64,000 bases of DNA from Bradyrhizobium sp. CCGUVB4N (GCF_024199945.1 NZ_JANADP010000001.1:1550001-1614000); one strand, 5' to 3'. Shown: positions 20,406 through 29,640, numbered from the stretch's first letter. Made by a program: numbers and translations. The notes: generated by a model from the letters alone, not told the origin.

Positions 20406-21536
20406 ATGGGCGGATGCATCTCTCGGTTGAGCGGAAGTCATGACACCTCTCAGCACGATCAATACGTTCAGGAGACCGAGTTTGCCGCTCACGTCCGGTC
20501 CTTACGGCCAAGCCAGTCTCGATCCATTCAACGCCAGTCGCCAGGGTCATCTCGCCCCACCGACGACGGGACTACATCGACCGCTGATGAGGCCCCGCGC
20601 ATTGGCGAGAAGCTCCAATTGCTCTCCCAAACGCTGCAGCGTGCGAGGCAAGCGCACCTTTCATCTGGCCTGATCGAATACGGTCAGCAGGTCGCTTCCT
20701 ATTTGTCTGCCAACAGACAGCCCGACGACCAACTCCTGTCGTTGGACATTGACAATTTTCATCAATTGGCGGCCAGCTATAACCAGCGCTCCTCGGACCT
20801 TAACCTTAGGCACATAGATTCGCCCGCCCAGTTTCTCGCTGCGCTGGCCCACCAGTCCTCAGATTGCGCCTGGCGCGCTGTCGTGCGACTGAAGGACGGT
20901 GAAATGCACCACGTTTCCGCCGATGTTCGGATGCGCGCGGGTGCGGCTCCGACCATCATCGTGATGGAGCCTGCCAACCTTTATACGTTCATAACTTTCT
21001 ATTTGGGACTGCGGCAGCAATCGATACAACAGCTTGGAACGGAGCCGAAGTGGGCCTTTATCGATGTCGGTGCCCAGAAGTCTGCTGCAGACTGCGTAAT
21101 TTTTAGTATGCAGTTTGCGCTAGCCTCATACAGGCATGCGCAAACCTTCGACCAGTGGCATGACAACCTTTATCGGCATGGAACGATAGCGGACAATAGC
21201 GGCGATCGCAGCGCCTACATGCCTTCGCCCGACGCCATGCTGGAGTATGCCCAAATCAACTTGTTCCACGGCGAAAGGTTTCTTCCGGCATTGTTTTACA
21301 AGCACTCGCACTCCAGCGGAGCAATTGAAGACGTCGCAGTTCATCAGCCCCGCATCAAAGAAATAGACTTGAGCACTAGCAGGCGAGCCCCAAAAACGGA
21401 GCCATTGAGCGAACGCCTCGAAGCCTTTGCCGTTAGACGGGACTCCCGCCAATATAGCGCATCTATAGAGACGTCGAGAGCAACGAAAATCCGCACCGCG
21501 CTGGACGGGATGATGCTACCCGATAGCCCAACATAG
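20406..21536 (+). CDS. nopJ: YopJ/NopJ-family type III effector (acetyltransferase)
   Basis: The start at 20406 is chosen over the Met four codons upstream because it follows GAGGATAGAA and begins MGGCIS, a eukaryotic N-myristoylation signal with an adjacent cysteine for palmitoylation, typical of NopJ/HopZ. The protein has 376 residues. The C55 catalytic triad is present: His168 (HHVSADVR), Glu188 (IVMEPA) and Cys230 (AADCVIFSMQ). Family members acetylate serine, threonine or lysine of host signalling proteins; the target here is unknown. The tts box 130 bases upstream indicates TtsI control. Confidence 0.92.
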   Translation: MGGCISRLSGSHDTSQHDQYVQETEFAAHVRSLRPSQSRSIQRQSPGSSRPTDDGTTSTADEAPRIGEKLQLLSQTLQRARQAHLSSGLIEYGQQVASYLSANRQPDDQLLSLDIDNFHQLAASYNQRSSDLNLRHIDSPAQFLAALAHQSSDCAWRAVVRLKDGEMHHVSADVRMRAGAAPTIIVMEPANLYTFITFYLGLRQQSIQQLGTEPKWAFIDVGAQKSAADCVIFSMQFALASYRHAQTFDQWHDNLYRHGTIADNSGDRSAYMPSPDAMLEYAQINLFHGERFLPALFYKHSHSSGAIEDVAVHQPRIKEIDLSTSRRAPKTEPLSERLEAFAVRRDSRQYSASIETSRATKIRTALDGMMLPDSPT

Positions 21537-22660
21537 GCCGCGGGGAATTACTCTTGATAGGTCGGCGCTAGAGAACTCGTTCTCGGCCTGGCTTGGGCTC
21601 ACCGTCTCGCACGACAGGCTCTTACGAGCGCTCAGTTTGACCATTTGCCTGCAGCAGTTCCAACGGGAGCGGCCGGCTTGGAGGATTCGAGCAGGCGTTT
21701 GTCACCAGCAGTGCTTCTTCCTTGCCCGTGAGGGCCCGGGCCGAAAGCGAGATGCAGGACTATACTATTTTCGCGTCAGCCCCCTTGGTTCACCAAATGG
21801 TGCTGATGCTGGAACGAACTGGCGCCATCAGAAGGCAGCCGAGGACAGTGATCCCAAAAGCCTGCTGGAGCCAATCTGACCGCCCTGGACGCAACCCGTC
21901 AAAATCACTGTGACGAGCCACTAACAGCTCCCCAACCTCGGCGATCCGTCGCCAGGCCTAGAAAGGCGCGCCTGACGGATGATGATGCAGAGATCGACAC
22001 CCTTGGTCTGAGAGCGATATTGCAGTTCGACTTCATCAAATGATCAGCGGGTGAGGCAATGACCAGTCGGCGACACAAAGAAGTGGCCGAACATCCCGCG
22101 AGACGGCAACGCCGGATCGGCTGCAAGTCAGCGGCCTCGGCGAATGGCTTCATGCTCGCCTGGCATCCGGCGCTTCGGGGAGTTGCCGCATGCGTCGCTG
22201 AAATCCGATAGAGGTACGCATGAGTGGAAATCCCTCTAAATGCGCATTCTGCGCCGAATTTCAGCGCCAATATGCGAACCATTGCATCAATAAACATTGT
22301 CAATTGGCTACGGTGCAGCGGCAAACGGACGCGCGCTGATTTCGAGGCATGTAGAAGGCGATGTGCCGCTATGGCTTTCTGATCCCAGAAAGTCGAATCG
22401 GCTTGAGCCGGTAGGGCAAGACGTTGACGCGCTTTCTGCTGAACTCGTTCGTCGTATTTTTCCTCCCGCGACGAACACACTGGCCGCCCCGTTTTGGGGC
22501 GGCTCTTTTTTTCTTTCTCGACTGAACCCCTCGATCCATCAGACCGCTAACCCATGCCTTCCAGCCGCAGTTCGGAAAGTCCGCGGGCAACACAAAGGCC
22601 CGGTGCGGAGCGGGCTGAGACCGCCGCTGGCGTCAATTAAGGCTGTCCCGGAGTAAATCT
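21537..22660. other. Intergenic region upstream of the helicase gene
   Basis: About 1.1 kb without a supported gene. A frame around 22297-22480 could be a worn gene end because a good terminator follows it, but no domain is recognised. The last 150 bases carry the helicase ribosome site. Confidence 0.5.
22483..22511 (+). terminator. Rho-independent terminator
   Basis: GCCGCCCC-GTTTT-GGGGCGGC forms an 8-bp stem directly followed by TCTTTTTTT. It points along the plus strand, but no recognisable gene ends before it, which suggests a lost upstream gene or an unnoticed short transcript. Confidence 0.8.
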
Positions 22661-25147
22661 TTGACCCTCGACTACAAGAAAATCAAATCCGGCCTGCCGT
22701 CAGCAAAGCCGACGGATCCCCGCAAGATATTCACCACGCTTAAGCGCGACACCACGAAATTCAAGCGGCCGTCGGACGAGCAGGGTGATGTCTTGGATGC
22801 CTGGTATGGCAAAAGGACCCGCGCCGATAACACTCTTAAGATGAATACCGGTTCCGGGAAGACCGTCGTGGGGCTGCTTTGCCTGCAGAGCAGCTTGAAC
22901 GAAGGTGTGGGACCAGCAGTCTATGTCACGCCTGACAAGTACCTCCTTCACCAAGTGGTTGCCGAAGCCGAATCCCTGGGCATCGCTGTGACCGAGGATG
23001 AGCACGATGCGGCCTTCGTCTCCGGCACTGCAATTCTCGTCATAAACATCTGGAAACTGGTGAATGGCAGATCGGTGTTCGGTGTCGGGCGCGGTGGCAC
23101 AAAGATCGAGATCGGCAGCCTTGTCATAGATGATGCGCATGCATGCCTTGCCACGGTAGCCGATCAATTCAAGATTCGGCTTTCCTCGGATCATCCTGCC
23201 TACGCTCCTCTCTTGGAACTGTTCAGGCCCGACCTCGAGAACCAGTCGGCGTCAGCGTTTCTGGACATCGCCGATCACGACCCGCAGATCGCGATGGCGG
23301 TCCCGTTCTGGGCGTGGAAGAACAAGCAGAGCGATGTCCTGCGCATCCTTCATCCTCATCGCGGCGATGAGGCGCTCAAATGGCCGTGGCGGCTGGTCGA
23401 GGATGTCCTCGAGCTCTGCCAATGCGCATTCGGCGGCGGCAGCGTCGAAATTGCTCCGCGATTCATTCCGATTGACAACATCCCCGCATTCACCGGCGCG
23501 AAGCGGCGTATCTACATGACCGCGACGCTGGCGGACGACGGCGTTTTGGTGAGCCACTTCCAGGCCGATGCCGAACAAGTCGCCGATCCCATTCGTCCCA
23601 AGGGCGGCGGCGACATCGGGGACCGCATGATCCTTGCGCCACAGGAAATCAATCCGGACATCACGGTCGAGGAGGTCAAGGCGCTCGTCGCGGCCAAGGC
23701 GAAGACCATCAATGTCGCGGTGATCGTGCCGTCGAATAAACGGGCTGAGTTCTGGGCCGACGTGGCCAACCAGACTCTGACGGCCGACAGCATCGAGGAG
23801 GGGACCGACAAACTACGCAAGGGGCATGTCGGCTTGACTGTGTTCGTCGGGAAGTACGACGGCGTCGATCTTCCGGCTAAGGCGTGCGAGATATTGGTGA
23901 TCGACGGTCTGCCCGAGCTTTACGGATTGATCGAGCGGATCGAGCAGGAAGCGCTGGACGGAACGCATCGCCTGCTTGTTCGGCAGGTGCAGCGTATTGA
24001 GCAGGGGATGGGACGCGGTGTTCGATCCAGCCAAGATCACTGCGTCGTACTCTTGATGGGTTCCAAGCTGACGCAACGCCTGCATCGGCCCGATGCGCGA
24101 ATACTCTTCTCCTCGGCAACGCGCGCGCAGTTGGATCTCGGAAGGGAGGTCACGGCGCAGTTGAAGAGCAAGCCCCTTTCCGAAATCGCGTCGGTGATGG
24201 ATCTTTGCCTAACAGGCGACGACGAATGGCTCGATGCCAGCAGATCGGCCGTTGTCAACGCCGATGCGGGCGACGCAAGCCACGTCGACGAGACTGTGGT
24301 CGCACTGCGCAAGGCCTTCGATTTCGCGCGCTCGAAGAGGTTCGATCTCGCAGAGCAGACGGTCCAAGAGGCCGCCCGAACAGTGACGGAAAAGAAGGCT
24401 CTTGGATATCTGAAGCAGCAGCTTGCTGAATACGTCCACCACACCGACCAGGTGAAAGCGCAGGAACTCCAGCTGGCCGCGGTCCAATTGAATCGCGCGT
24501 TGGTCCGCCCGGTCAGTGGCATCGCTTACAACAAGCTAAGCGTTCCCAAGGATAGTCAGGCTGCCTCGGCGGTCGCGTTCATGAAGCGGTTTCTTGAGAA
24601 GAACGACCTGATCATGTGGGTCAACGCGCTGAACGAGTCCCTGGCGTGGGGCGAGGAGAACAGCAAGAAGTTCGAGTCCGCAATGTTAGATCTTGGCCTC
24701 TTCCTTGGCTTCGGTTCCCAGCGGCCCGAACAAGAGACCGGCCGCGGGCCCGACAATCTTTGGGCGCTCGGTGCTCTGAAATACCTGGTCATTGAGTGCA
24801 AGAGCGGTGCGGTGAAGGCCAGCGCGATTAACAAGCACGACTGCAACCAACTAAACGGCTCGATGGCCTGGTTCGCCGAAAAGTACGACAAAAGTTGCAG
24901 CGCCACGCCGGTCATGGTGCATCCGAAAATCGTGCCCGAGCATGCTGCCACCCTGCATGCCGATGCGAGGATCGTCACGCAAGACTGCTTGGCGCGTTTC
25001 GCCGCGACAGCGAGGAGCTACTCGGTAGCGATCAGTCAGAAAAACGGCTACGCAGACGCGAAAGTGGTAGCCGATCAGTTGAACCATTTTGGCCTGACGC
25101 TAAACGACTTCGTCACGAAATTCACCGTCCGCTCTAAGAAATCCTGA
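22661..25147 (+). CDS. DEAD/DEAH-type helicase with C-terminal nuclease-like domain
   Basis: An 828-residue protein starting at TTG (GGAG eight bases upstream). Motif I MNTGSGKT is at 61-68, motif II DDAH at 157-160, a motif III-like YMTATL near 286-291, and a QGMGRGVRS motif VI near 447-455, so this is a superfamily 2 helicase. The C-terminal part contains GPDNLWAL near 696-703 and VIECKSG at 710-716, a pattern like PD-(D/E)XK nucleases. Fusions of this kind are common in phage-defence loci. HNH, JAB and ThiF-like genes follow on the same strand, supporting a defence role by context; function is inference. Confidence 0.8.
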   Translation: MTLDYKKIKSGLPSAKPTDPRKIFTTLKRDTTKFKRPSDEQGDVLDAWYGKRTRADNTLKMNTGSGKTVVGLLCLQSSLNEGVGPAVYVTPDKYLLHQVVAEAESLGIAVTEDEHDAAFVSGTAILVINIWKLVNGRSVFGVGRGGTKIEIGSLVIDDAHACLATVADQFKIRLSSDHPAYAPLLELFRPDLENQSASAFLDIADHDPQIAMAVPFWAWKNKQSDVLRILHPHRGDEALKWPWRLVEDVLELCQCAFGGGSVEIAPRFIPIDNIPAFTGAKRRIYMTATLADDGVLVSHFQADAEQVADPIRPKGGGDIGDRMILAPQEINPDITVEEVKALVAAKAKTINVAVIVPSNKRAEFWADVANQTLTADSIEEGTDKLRKGHVGLTVFVGKYDGVDLPAKACEILVIDGLPELYGLIERIEQEALDGTHRLLVRQVQRIEQGMGRGVRSSQDHCVVLLMGSKLTQRLHRPDARILFSSATRAQLDLGREVTAQLKSKPLSEIASVMDLCLTGDDEWLDASRSAVVNADAGDASHVDETVVALRKAFDFARSKRFDLAEQTVQEAARTVTEKKALGYLKQQLAEYVHHTDQVKAQELQLAAVQLNRALVRPVSGIAYNKLSVPKDSQAASAVAFMKRFLEKNDLIMWVNALNESLAWGEENSKKFESAMLDLGLFLGFGSQRPEQETGRGPDNLWALGALKYLVIECKSGAVKASAINKHDCNQLNGSMAWFAEKYDKSCSATPVMVHPKIVPEHAATLHADARIVTQDCLARFAATARSYSVAISQKNGYADAKVVADQLNHFGLTLNDFVTKFTVRSKKS

Positions 25148-25178
25148 GTGCGCTGAAGAGGGCTGAACGAAGGCCAGG

Positions 25179-25454
25179 TTGGGCGAGGGGAAGCGCAGGC
25201 AATTCGGCCTGCTCCATCGGGAGTTGCTGTGCATCTTCTGCGGCGGCATCGCGCCAGCGTCGACGGGCGTCCACCAACCGGACCGCGCGTTCTTCGACGT
25301 GAAGCATGCTCCGGAAGGCGACGAATACCCGGCGTGCGCGCCGTGCAACAAGAAGTCGAGGGAATACGTTCTCACGGCTCTCGTTGAGGGGCGACGGGGA
25401 GCCGAATGCCCGGCGATACGCGTGTCTTACGCCGATAGGGCAGGATCCCTCTGA
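25179..25454 (+). CDS. HNH-type zinc protein, probably truncated
   Basis: A 91-residue frame from a TTG start. CIFCGG near residue 18 and ACAPCNKKSR near residue 53 give the paired CXXC of HNH nucleases, with HAPEGDEYP between them as in longer relatives. The sequence after CNKKSR loses family character, and the frame ends soon after, so it is probably a broken remnant. It starts 31 bases after the helicase stop, in apparent operon order. Confidence 0.55.
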   Translation: MGEGKRRQFGLLHRELLCIFCGGIAPASTGVHQPDRAFFDVKHAPEGDEYPACAPCNKKSREYVLTALVEGRRGAECPAIRVSYADRAGSL

Positions 25455-25577
25455 AGAGAAGAAAACTGACGCGCGCGCTGAAGATGTCGATACGTCTGAG
25501 GAAGTCGACGCTCGTGAGCGACATGAGGGAGGTAAAAAGGGGCGGGAGAAAGGTAAAAGAGAGAGCGGAAGGCCCGG

Positions 25578-25757
25578 TGAACCGCCCCGGGTTTGCCGAA
25601 GGCCATTTGGTTTAAGTTATGCCGCCATGGCCGGTTGCTCCAGCATGGCGTAGTAGCGTTGCTCTGCCTCGGCGGGCGGGATATTGCCGATAGGCTCCAG
25701 GAGCCGCCGGTTGTGGAACCAGTCCACCCATTCCAGGAGCGCGAACTCGACGGCTGC
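25578..25757 (-). mobile_element. IS3-family remnant, 3' end
   Basis: TGAACCGCCCCGGGTTTGCC at 25578 is an IS3-type terminal repeat. The minus strand encodes the last ~46 residues of an OrfB integrase (ALLEWVDWFHNRRLLEPIGN, stop at 25617). The rest is missing and the interior end abuts the JAB reading frame. A 5'-end fragment of a similar element, same orientation, is at 35100-35191. Confidence 0.8.
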
Positions 25758-25798
25758 TGCCGCGCGGCAGCATTCAGGAGCAGGCTGCCTTTCTGTTT

Positions 25799-26212
25799 GT
25801 GGACGCGCGGCTGGCGCGGGACGCGACGTTCGAACTCCTTGAGTACGAGAAGCTTGGCCCAGCCGACTTCGACGTTCAGGAGAGCGACTACATCGAGCTC
25901 CGTGACGAAATTCGAGCTCGGCTGATCAAGCGGGCGCACGACCTCAATGCGTCGCTGGTGGAGCTGCATTCACACCCCGGTCCTTGGCCTGCCGGATTTT
26001 CGACGTCAGATCGGCGTGGGCTGCGGGAGACGGTTCCACACATGTGGTGGCGACTGCCGAAACGCCCGTATTTGGCAATCGGTCTCGCTCCGAGTGGTTT
26101 CGATGCCCCCGTGTGGCTCGACAATCCGAAGGTGCCGCGCGCGCTCGACGAGCTCGTGGCCGGCACCGCCCTACTGAAGCCGACGAATAACTCGCTCGTG
26201 GGCTGGCAATGA
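25799..26212 (+). CDS. JAB/JAMM metalloprotease-like protein, N-terminus damaged
   Basis: A 137-residue frame from GTG, with the JAMM zinc motif ELHSHPGPWPAGFSTSD (His-X-His and Asp all present). The frame stays open upstream to the IS3 remnant and there encodes QEQAAFLFV, whose Glu (25778) is probably the catalytic glutamate; starting at 25799 would omit it. JAB proteins remove ubiquitin-like modifiers and pair with E1-like enzymes, as here. The IS3 fragment has cut off the N-terminus and original start. The stop overlaps the ThiF-like start by 4 bases. Confidence 0.65.
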   Translation: MDARLARDATFELLEYEKLGPADFDVQESDYIELRDEIRARLIKRAHDLNASLVELHSHPGPWPAGFSTSDRRGLRETVPHMWWRLPKRPYLAIGLAPSGFDAPVWLDNPKVPRALDELVAGTALLKPTNNSLVGWQ

Positions 26213-27071
26213 AGGACCTGCCGGAAAGGTATGACCGCAACATTCGGTTCTTCGGCGAAGAGGGGCAGCGGAAACCCGGCGTCGGCGGTCTCGGCAGTCC
26301 GCTGGTGCAACACCTCGCACTTCTCGGAGTCGGCGGGATAGATCTCGTCGATGACGAAGACCTAGCTGAGACCAATCGCAACCGGTTCGTCGGCGCTCGC
26401 CATGACGACCCGGTGCCTGGCAGCCCAAAGGTACGCCTGAGCAAACGGCTGGCCAATGAGATCGATCCAACAATCAAAATCACAGAGGTTCCCAACGGTC
26501 TTGTATCCGAGAAGGCATTCGCCGCCGTCAAGGCCGCTGATGTCGTGTTCGGGTGTTTTGATGAAGACGGCCCGCGCGCCATTCTCAACGAGTTGTGTGC
26601 TGCGTATCGCAAGAACTACATCGATCTCGCATCTGACATACCCGAGCCTGGAGTGTATGGGGGCCGGATCTGTACAGCGTGGGATGGTGACGGTTGCTTA
26701 TTATGCATGAGCGAGCTCGATCGCCGCGCCGTGCAAGAGTATCTGCAAAGCGACGCCGAGCGACAGATACGAAACCGCATCTACGGCATTGACCAGAACG
26801 TGCTCGCGGGGAAAGGGCCTTCGGTGTCTCCGATCAACGGAGTCGTGGCCTCTCTGGCAGCTGTGGAGTTCATGGTTGCAGTCACGGGACTTCGAAAGCC
26901 CAAGAAGTTGCTGAACTATTCCGGACATCTGGGGACGATGAACGTCAGGAGGGAGCAGGCACCCGATTGCTCTGCAAGAACCTTCGCGGTCAGGGTGAGG
27001 CTGCAGACGTCGAGCGCTATTTGCGAATCCCGCATCTGCGGAGGCGGCGTGATGCCACGATTCTAGCATAG
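26209..27071 (+). pseudogene. ThiF/E1-like adenylyltransferase, frameshifted
   Basis: An E1/ThiF-like fold: GVGGLGSPLVQ nucleotide loop, DDEDLAETNRNR, GCFDED and a GCLLC zinc half-site. Two defects are visible. About seven residues are missing just before GVGGLGS, where the first beta strand belongs. Near 26970 the frame shifts: the annotated frame ends in an unrelated tail at 27066, whereas the shifted frame reads CKNLRGQGEAADVERYL and ends at 27071, as homologues do. The protein would adenylate a ubiquitin-like tail together with the JAB partner. Probably inactive. Confidence 0.7.
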
Positions 27072-27398
27072 CTGTAGGTCGCGCGTGCTGCCAGAGGACT
27101 GAACGTCCGACCAGCATGCGCTGCGCCGTAACGGCTTTCATGCGCTCTTGGAGCGCCTTTGGGCTTGATTGCAAGGGTACTTTGTAGTGTGGTGTCCTCA
27201 GTCCTAGGAAACAGGACAACAAACAGAGCCAAATGGTTTTCCTGGATGCATCCGCGTAAGGGCATTGCTGCCTGAAACAACCCCCCATCGGTCTAAGCGA
27301 TGAACCTGTTCGCCCTTTCCATGTACGCCTGAAAGAGCTTGTCAGCCGCTGCAGACGGCGCCGTCGGTGCCGAAAGCTCGCTGATGTTGATCGCGAAC

Positions 27399-27767
27399 GT
27401 TTTCTGGATGGTTGTTGTTACTTTTGTGGACTGGATCGAGATGCGCCGCCTCTCAGGTATCTTTGTGACCATGGCAGATCGCGCACTCACCGTTAGCTTC
27501 GTTAATTATTTCGCGGCGAATTCCCGTTGGGACGTGCGGACGCTTGCCTTCTTTATGAGGCCACGGCTTCTTTAGCCAATTGTTGAAGTCGAGAAGTTCG
27601 CTTTCTTCGAAGAAATACGTGTCGCCCTTGATATCCGCGACCTTCTTTATTTTCGCTACCTTGAGTTTTCGCTTTATTCCTGCTTTTGGAGCATTGGACG
27701 TTAGCCAACGCAGCAGCTCGGGTGATATCCCCGTGACGCAGGCAGCCTCGTGTTCACTTAGCTTTTT
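27399..27767 (-). pseudogene. HNH endonuclease pseudogene
   Basis: Minus-strand translation gives a coherent protein without a start codon: LSEHEAACVTGISPELLRWL, a basic middle segment, FFEESELLDFNNWLKKPWP, and the HNH start GECAICHGHKDT. A TGA at 27453-27455 interrupts it where homologues carry Cys; the frame then resumes EAAHLDPVHKSNNNHPEN, the HNH core. An in-frame TAG at 27768-27770 lies just before the first recognisable residues. The remaining 3' part is lost after 27399. It is absent from simple ATG-based gene calls. Confidence 0.7.
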
Positions 27768-27797
27768 CTAGTTGGCCGTCACTGTCTCATGTCGTAG

Positions 27798-28400
27798 TCA
27801 ATGGCCACCACGTGGACTGCAAAAGTCTATCAGTAGAGTAATGTTGCCTGCGTCGGCAGCTTTGAGCGCCACAATGTAGGTGGTGCGGCGATCATTCATC
27901 TTTTGAAGATCGTAGCCGCCCGCCCAGTCGATAGGCTTCGCTCCGTAGACGCGCTCAAGCATCGTATCCGCCATGATCCGGGAATGCCGTCCGTTTCCGT
28001 TTGGAAATGGATGAATCTGAACAAGCCGGTGATGAAACCGGGCCGCTGCCTCTAACTCAGGATAAGTCTCATTCTTTGACCAGTACTGCGCGTCATCCAT
28101 CAGCGTCCGCAGCTGAACTGGGATGTGAATGGGATCGACGCCGATATTCTTGCCTGTCTTTCGGAACGTACCTGCCCAATCCCACACGTCACCGAACAGG
28201 CGCTTGTGAAGGGCAACTGCAAAATCGTCCGTCAGAACATCGCCGCGATGGCGACCAAGCCATTGCAGGCCAGACTCAATATTCGCCTGCTCAAGCTCGT
28301 CCAGCTCTTCGCGGGTCGTAATGTGCTTGAACTTCAACCCCCCGAGTTCATTGGGATCTAAGGGTGTCGCGCCCTCCGGATATTCTGTCAGTCCGGTCAT
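27798..28400 (-). CDS. Mobile mystery protein B (Fic family)
   Basis: A 200-residue Fic-domain protein with the full active motif HPFPNGNGRHSR. Fic proteins transfer AMP or related groups to hydroxyl side chains of targets. It pairs with the XRE protein upstream (4-base overlap), the arrangement called mobile mystery A/B, which behaves like a toxin-antitoxin module on mobile DNA. No inhibitory helix was identified within it, so the partner may control it. Confidence 0.88.
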   Translation of the reverse strand: MTGLTEYPEGATPLDPNELGGLKFKHITTREELDELEQANIESGLQWLGRHRGDVLTDDFAVALHKRLFGDVWDWAGTFRKTGKNIGVDPIHIPVQLRTLMDDAQYWSKNETYPELEAAARFHHRLVQIHPFPNGNGRHSRIMADTMLERVYGAKPIDWAGGYDLQKMNDRRTTYIVALKAADAGNITLLIDFCSPRGGH

Positions 28401-28870
28401 TTGTCGCTCCAGAAATCAGACGGCATCTCCCGCACAAGATTGGCTGCGATGCGCTCCACTTCCGCAGCCATCTTGTCTTTTGAGAGCGCTTGGTCTTCGA
28501 GCGCCATATGTGTGCTTGCCCGACGAACCAACGCCTGCGCCTTTTTTAGCGCATGAGCAGCTATTGCATCTTGGATGGTTCCGACGGGAAGGACGGCGTA
28601 GACAAATCGGCATCCCATTGCTTCGGCTGCAGCCTGCATCGACTTCAGGGTGGCTGCCCCCGAAAGCTCGGCTTGCTCAATTTGGGGAATGCGGGCGCGT
28701 GTGACGCCCAACTTCTTCGCTAGCTGGGAGCCGGACATGCCGAGGGCGTTTCGAACCGTGCGAAGCCAGCCCTCCGGGGGTGTCCGTAGGACCGTGTGGC
28801 TTGCCGCGCTGTCGACAAGCCGTTGATATTGCTTTTGAACTACGTCTTTGACACCCATTTGTATACTCAT
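28397..28870 (-). CDS. Mobile mystery protein A (XRE regulator)
   Basis: A 157-residue protein with a helix-turn-helix near residues 40-75 (MSGSQLAKKLGVTRARIPQI) and the conserved AMGCRFVYAVLP. It is the first gene of the pair with the Fic protein. The ATG at 28870 or the one at 28858 could be the start. Inverted repeats overlapping the start suggest self-regulation. Confidence 0.88.
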   Translation of the reverse strand: MSIQMGVKDVVQKQYQRLVDSAASHTVLRTPPEGWLRTVRNALGMSGSQLAKKLGVTRARIPQIEQAELSGAATLKSMQAAAEAMGCRFVYAVLPVGTIQDAIAAHALKKAQALVRRASTHMALEDQALSKDKMAAEVERIAANLVREMPSDFWSDK

Positions 28871-28945
28871 AGCTTTGCAAGCGGATCATTTTCGCATAGC
28901 TATAGATATACGGGAAGGAGGTATTTGTAAATTTATAGATTTACA
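28861..28945 (-). promoter_or_regulatory. Operator-like inverted repeats upstream of mobile mystery A
   Basis: GTATACTCATAGCT (28861-28874) and AGCTATAGATATAC (28898-28911) form an inverted repeat with three mismatches that straddles the ATG. A second dyad, TGTAAAT-TTATAG-ATTTACA, lies at 28926-28945. The zone is markedly AT-rich compared with its surroundings, as expected for a promoter/operator. Confidence 0.55.
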
Positions 28946-29106
28946 TATCAAGTTAAATATAAAGCATAAACTATACATACGTCACAAGCGGTCGTCCCGT
29001 CCTATGCGGCAGCCCAGCTTCTGATCGGCCGATTTGAGTTTCCTTTAGGATCCCTGTGTTCAAGTGCGTCTATCAGGTTGTGGCTGCACCGCAATGAGGT
29101 CGCGTC

Positions 29107-29390
29107 CTAAGTCGGGAGTTCAAAAAGAGCTCTCAGCCCACCGCCACTCCGATTCTTGAGCGTGACATCACCGCCATGTTCGCGAGCGACCGTTCGGGCA
29201 ATGCTTAGACCCAAGCCGACCCCCGCCTTTGTCGGATCGCGCGCGGGCTCGCGCCGATAGAACGGCGCGAAAACCTTCTCCTGCTCTCCTTCCGGAATGC
29301 CGGGCCCGTCGTCATCGACGACAATGACCAAGCGATCGGCCTCGTGAACGATCTTGACGCGCGCTCCAACTTCGTACCGAATCGCCTCCT
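29107..29390 (-). pseudogene. Histidine kinase ATPase-domain fragment
   Basis: The minus strand encodes IVVDDDGPGIPEGEQEKVF, then AGVGLGLSIARTVAREHGG and a normal C-terminus, i.e. the G1 and G2 boxes of a sensor kinase. Upstream codons (AIRYEVGARVKIVHEADRL) continue the match to about 29390, where homology stops at the start of the divergent DUF2188 gene. N box, dimerisation and sensor parts are absent. Confidence 0.75.
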
Positions 29391-29427
29391 ACGTTTTGAG
29401 GCGATCAACTGCAAGAGGTTTTTCCCG

Positions 29428-29640
29428 ATGAGCAATAACAAGGACAAGATGTACGTTGAGCGCCGCGATCAGGGTGATTACGCGGTTCGCCGCGGTGGCT
29501 CCGAGCGCGCCAGCGATGTGTTGCCGACCCAGCGCGAGGCCATCGAGCGTGCCCGTGAACTAAATCCCGGTCACAGCCCCGTCGTTGAACGGGTCAAGCA
29601 CACCAATGTTGGTAAGCCGGATCAGTGGCGTAAGGCCTAA
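29428..29640 (+). CDS. DUF2188-like small protein
   Basis: A 70-residue basic protein starting MSNNKDKMYVERRDQGDYAV, with an AAGAGG site upstream. The pattern of alternating short strands and the QREAIERARELN helix fit DUF2188, a small domain of unknown function. The longer frame from 29344 overlaps the kinase fragment and is less likely. Confidence 0.7.
   Translation: MSNNKDKMYVERRDQGDYAVRRGGSERASDVLPTQREAIERARELNPGHSPVVERVKHTNVGKPDQWRKA

Noticed and set aside
22297..22656. 119-residue frame upstream of the helicase gene
   Set aside because: It runs through a strong terminator hairpin and has no recognised domain.
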